NCBI GenBank assembly: GCA_021464245.1
Contig: JADCRB010000016.1
Span: 14,238,350 to 14,302,349 of the forward strand
Length of the DNA: 64,000 nt
Source: Carallia brachiata
Taxonomy: Eukaryota > Streptophyta > Magnoliopsida > Malpighiales > Rhizophoraceae
Direction of reading: 5' to 3'
In this document: piece after piece, positions 61,033 to 64,000 of the stretch
Numbering within the stretch: position 1 is the stretch's first letter
Layout: each line of letters begins with the position of its first letter
Notes under the pieces: generated by a model
Told to the model about the DNA's origin: nothing
Seen by the model: only the letters and a program-made list of their open reading frames with translations
Databases searched by the model: none
Made by a program: the position numbers and the translations under genes

Positions 61033-62559
61033 GGAAAGAAGCGCAGTTGATCGACAAACATTGCCATCCTCATCGATTATAAGTATAGGCTTTAGTCAAT
61101 TATAAATATAAATATGTCAATGTCACAAAAAATTGAAAAAGAGAAATGCCCAACTAATTTCCACCCACGATGTTTCCGTGGACTTTCCTGCCCACTGCTT
61201 CTCATGGTTATCACCATTGGCGCGTAATCAAGTTATAAAACCGTAAAACCTACTCCTTAAAAAATATATTTTTTATACAATTATTGTTATCATAATTACA
61301 ATATATTATTCGATGAATCTTTATTTTTACTAAGATCATTTAAGTTATTTCAAATTACACAGTATAAAAGCAATCTAAATTTATTTAGATTATCCTAAAT
61401 GACACTGCATTTCAACCAACCAAATTGTTCCGCACAGAATTGCCACCAAGTTCCTGCAACTACATCTCACCATCATCCACATTACAGCGTAAATTGTTGG
61501 TTGACCAAAAGTCTTTCTTACCAGAAATAAAAAAAGATCACCACTAAAATATAGTTCAAGAAGACATCCATCAACATAAAAATTTTCAAAAATTTTTATT
61601 GATTATTTCCAAAAAATAACAGAGAGAGAAAAGTTCTAATTATTTATTTTTTTTACGGCTTTTATCTCCTTTAAGTCAAATGATTTTTTTTAAAAAGAGT
61701 TTCGTTTTAGAATTAAAAGATTTTAGAGTCAAAATTTGTTTCAAACATAATAAACATTCAATTTTAAGTAGTAAAATTCATATGTTATGTAACAAAAAAT
61801 TTGAGTTTTAAATTTTTTATATAAAATATTAATATTATTATTTAAAATTAACTATTTGTTAGGTTCAAAATAAATTCTAATTCTAAAATGCTAAGCCACT
61901 TAACTTTTTTCTTTTTAAAAAAAGTATATGAATGAGGGGACGGAAACTTTGGACAAAGAACCCGACAACATGTTGGCGCGTTGTTGTGGGCCTTGATTGA
62001 GCCTTTCAATCCATTTTATTTTTTTAAAGGTTTTTATTATTTTTTTTTAATAAAAATATCTTTGTGATCTTATTTCAGATACATATATTTTTTATTTTTT
62101 ATCTTAAGTACATTTTATTTATTATATAATATAAAATTATAAGTAAATTATCTTTCTTTAAAAATATAAATTAAATTAAAAATCTTTTTTGTTAATATGA
62201 AAGTAAAACTAGACACCCACAAAATTCTTTTATTTTAGTTTTCAATAAATTAATAAAAAATTATATTTTCAATACATAAATTTTAAATATATTTATTAGT
62301 ACTTTAAACACATTTAATATTATCTTTATCTTAATTTAAAATTAAAAAAAAATATGTTTTAGTTGATGGATCCCACCATCCCATCCGTCCTTTTCCACCG
62401 GCAACTCCCGTCAGCTTATTATTTTTGTTTTTAGAAAACAAACAATCTTTGTCAACTCCATAGCGTTTGCATGCTTTTGGATTTATATTAACAGCCTTTT
62501 TAAAATACATATATACATCAACGCCGTAAAAACTAAAAAAAAAAAAAAAATCTCCACTC
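61033..62559. other. Intergenic between TNL2 and the duplicated TNL 3' flank
   Basis: AT-rich; it contains the former TNL2 promoter region and then unstructured sequence with poly(A/T) runs. No gene is supported; the frame at 62331-62561 has no recognisable features. Confidence 0.35.
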
Positions 62560-63393
62560 AACCAAGTAAATTGTCAAAAGTATCACAGGTGATTATTTTA
62601 CAAATTCACTTCTATTGAGCATAAGAAACTTTAGCTTAAAAATTTCACCTTTCTTAATCATATGGAAAATCCATTGACATTGACAATCCAAAGAAACTTG
62701 TTAAAACATTCTACAAGCCAAGTGATAAGAATGAGAGTAGTTAAAAACTCCATAAATTGGACATAGACATATTTGCTTCCAGTACTCTTTTAAAAGGGCT
62801 TTTTTACTTCATTTAGCCCCTTTTTCCTTCTCTCTCCTTCACTATGCTTAGACAAAGATCTGAATCTGCCTTGTCAATTCCTTTGTCCTTCCCAGCAATC
62901 TTTGCAATTGCATGCCTAATGCTCTGCTGTCCTTGTCTATTGTCTTTCTTTCTCTTTATATAGTGGCTTGGCCTGACCAAGCCATTGACCAACTCCACCG
63001 TCCTAATTTAACATAAAACACCAAAGACGTAAGAGAGAACTATAACGCAACACTATGCTAAACGAGTGTCAATATATGTCTGAAATTTTAGTGTTCTGTT
63101 TAAAATTAAAATTAATAATTTTAAAATAAGATTGATAGTTTTTAAAATAAAAAATAACAGCTATTAATTTTTATTTAAAAAATTATTAATTTTATTTTAA
63201 AATTATCAATTTTAATTTTAATTAAGACGCTAATTGAGATACTAAAACTCAGCACACTAATATTTTCTCGTACCAAAAGAATGTGGTAATATTCCACAGG
63301 TGATACATGGCAATATGAAGACAAGCAAAAAGAAAATTCTTACCTAGCGTTTTGCAATTTTGCTTTGTCATGGCAATGTTATACGAACCAATG

Positions 63394-63446
<53 letters not shown>

Positions 63447-64000
63447 GTTTAAGTGAAAAAATAAATTCGGTTATAGCACTCATTTTCATACTAAGTACAC
63501 TCTGTTAAGAACCTACTGGTTTTATATTCAAAGTCTTGATGACCATAATTTTAAATATTGATTTCTTTGGCCTGGACGGAGTAGGAAAAAAAAAAAAAAC
63601 AAATGTATTATAAGACCAATCTAGTAAGTAACAAACAAAAAAAAAAAGTACAATCTGCATATTTCTTTATTTTGTATTTTAATAGACTGTTCTGGATAAA
63701 AAAAAAATTGTAAAGTTTAATTTAATTCCATTGAATTATACTAATTTCTTTATTTTGTATTACGATCATTAAAATACAAGAATTCAATTTAATTATCACA
63801 TTTTGAAAAATACATCAATGTGTTGTAATCAATATTTCTCATGAGTGAGAATTAGATAGAATTCAATCCACTCATCCCACCACTTAAATCCATCGAATTG
63901 AATTGAATGCACTGAATATCAAAGACTTGGTTGCAAACAAATTGTAACTTGAATTCCAAATTTGAAGAAACACAAATATACCATGACTATAGGAGTACAT
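62560..64000 (-). repeat. Second copy of the TNL 3' flank, running off the right edge
   Basis: Homologous, in the same order and orientation, to 51440-52490 beside TNL1. The minus-strand frame 62813-62998 matches the frame at 51694-51972. It has gained extra AT-rich sequence, including 63060-63260 and the dinucleotide tract at 63397-63446. The homology reaches the last base of the window. In TNL1 the last visible LRR-side exon lies about 150 bp beyond the equivalent point, so an adjacent TNL gene is expected just right of 64000. Confidence 0.7.
63397..63446. repeat. (CA)n(TA)n microsatellite
   Basis: An uninterrupted CA run (to about 63428) followed by a TA run. It is absent at the equivalent place in the duplicate near 52160-52190. 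Confidence 0.9.

Overview
The window is nuclear DNA from a flowering plant and almost certainly a eudicot. It is AT-rich, has GT-AG introns, transposon remnants of several classes, and TIR-type NLR genes (TNLs), which grasses lack. The genus cannot be fixed from sequence alone. No prokaryotic, organellar or viral gene set is present.

Layout. Positions 1-16.5 kb hold no convincing protein gene. This stretch is built from four diverged copies of one non-coding unit (A 245-5125, B 5126-7995, C 7996-11440, D 12960-16470). Each copy has been altered by its own insertions: a tRNA-derived SINE in B, a LINE-like retroposon in C, an AT-rich minisatellite and a hAT-type MITE in D, and a small TRIM-like LTR element between C and D. 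Copies C and D each end in a tRNA-Lys(CTT)-like sequence. At 17.9-20.2 kb on the minus strand lies an intact LRK10L/WAK-like receptor kinase gene (3 exons, 651 aa). At 21.28-25.93 kb a 4.65-kb hAT transposon sits between perfect 8-bp target-site duplications, with a decayed transposase. At 27.8-30.0 kb on the plus strand is an intact seipin gene (2 exons, 540 aa). At 34.0-36.7 kb on the minus strand is a five-exon NIP-type aquaporin with a one-base frameshift in exon 2. Between 37 and 46.5 kb the DNA is intergenic with three more hAT-like non-autonomous elements and an AT-rich minisatellite. At 46.7-47.5 kb is a broken intronless SCP1-like (HAD/FCP1 domain) phosphatase gene. At 50.3-50.6 kb on the minus strand is a small secreted six-cysteine protein.

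From about 51.4 kb to the right edge is a TNL cluster on the minus strand. TNL1 (57841 down to 52645) keeps the complete exon architecture and all main NB-ARC motifs but carries a nonsense codon in the TIR domain and three one-base deletions. TNL2 (61032 down to about 59890) is only a TIR exon plus the start of an NB-ARC exon. Sequence from 62560 to 64000 duplicates the 3' flank of TNL1 (51440-52490), which predicts a third TNL beginning just beyond the window.

Functionally, the receptor kinase and the TNLs are cell-surface and intracellular immune-receptor types. Seipin (ER lipid droplets) and the NIP channel are ordinary housekeeping or transport genes. Nothing links them into one pathway. 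Many of the gene-breaking lesions are one-base changes in short homopolymers, so base-calling error is a serious alternative to real gene decay. I did not find a clearly new biological system. The best leads are the four-copy unit, the TNL cluster architecture, and several precisely bounded transposon insertions.
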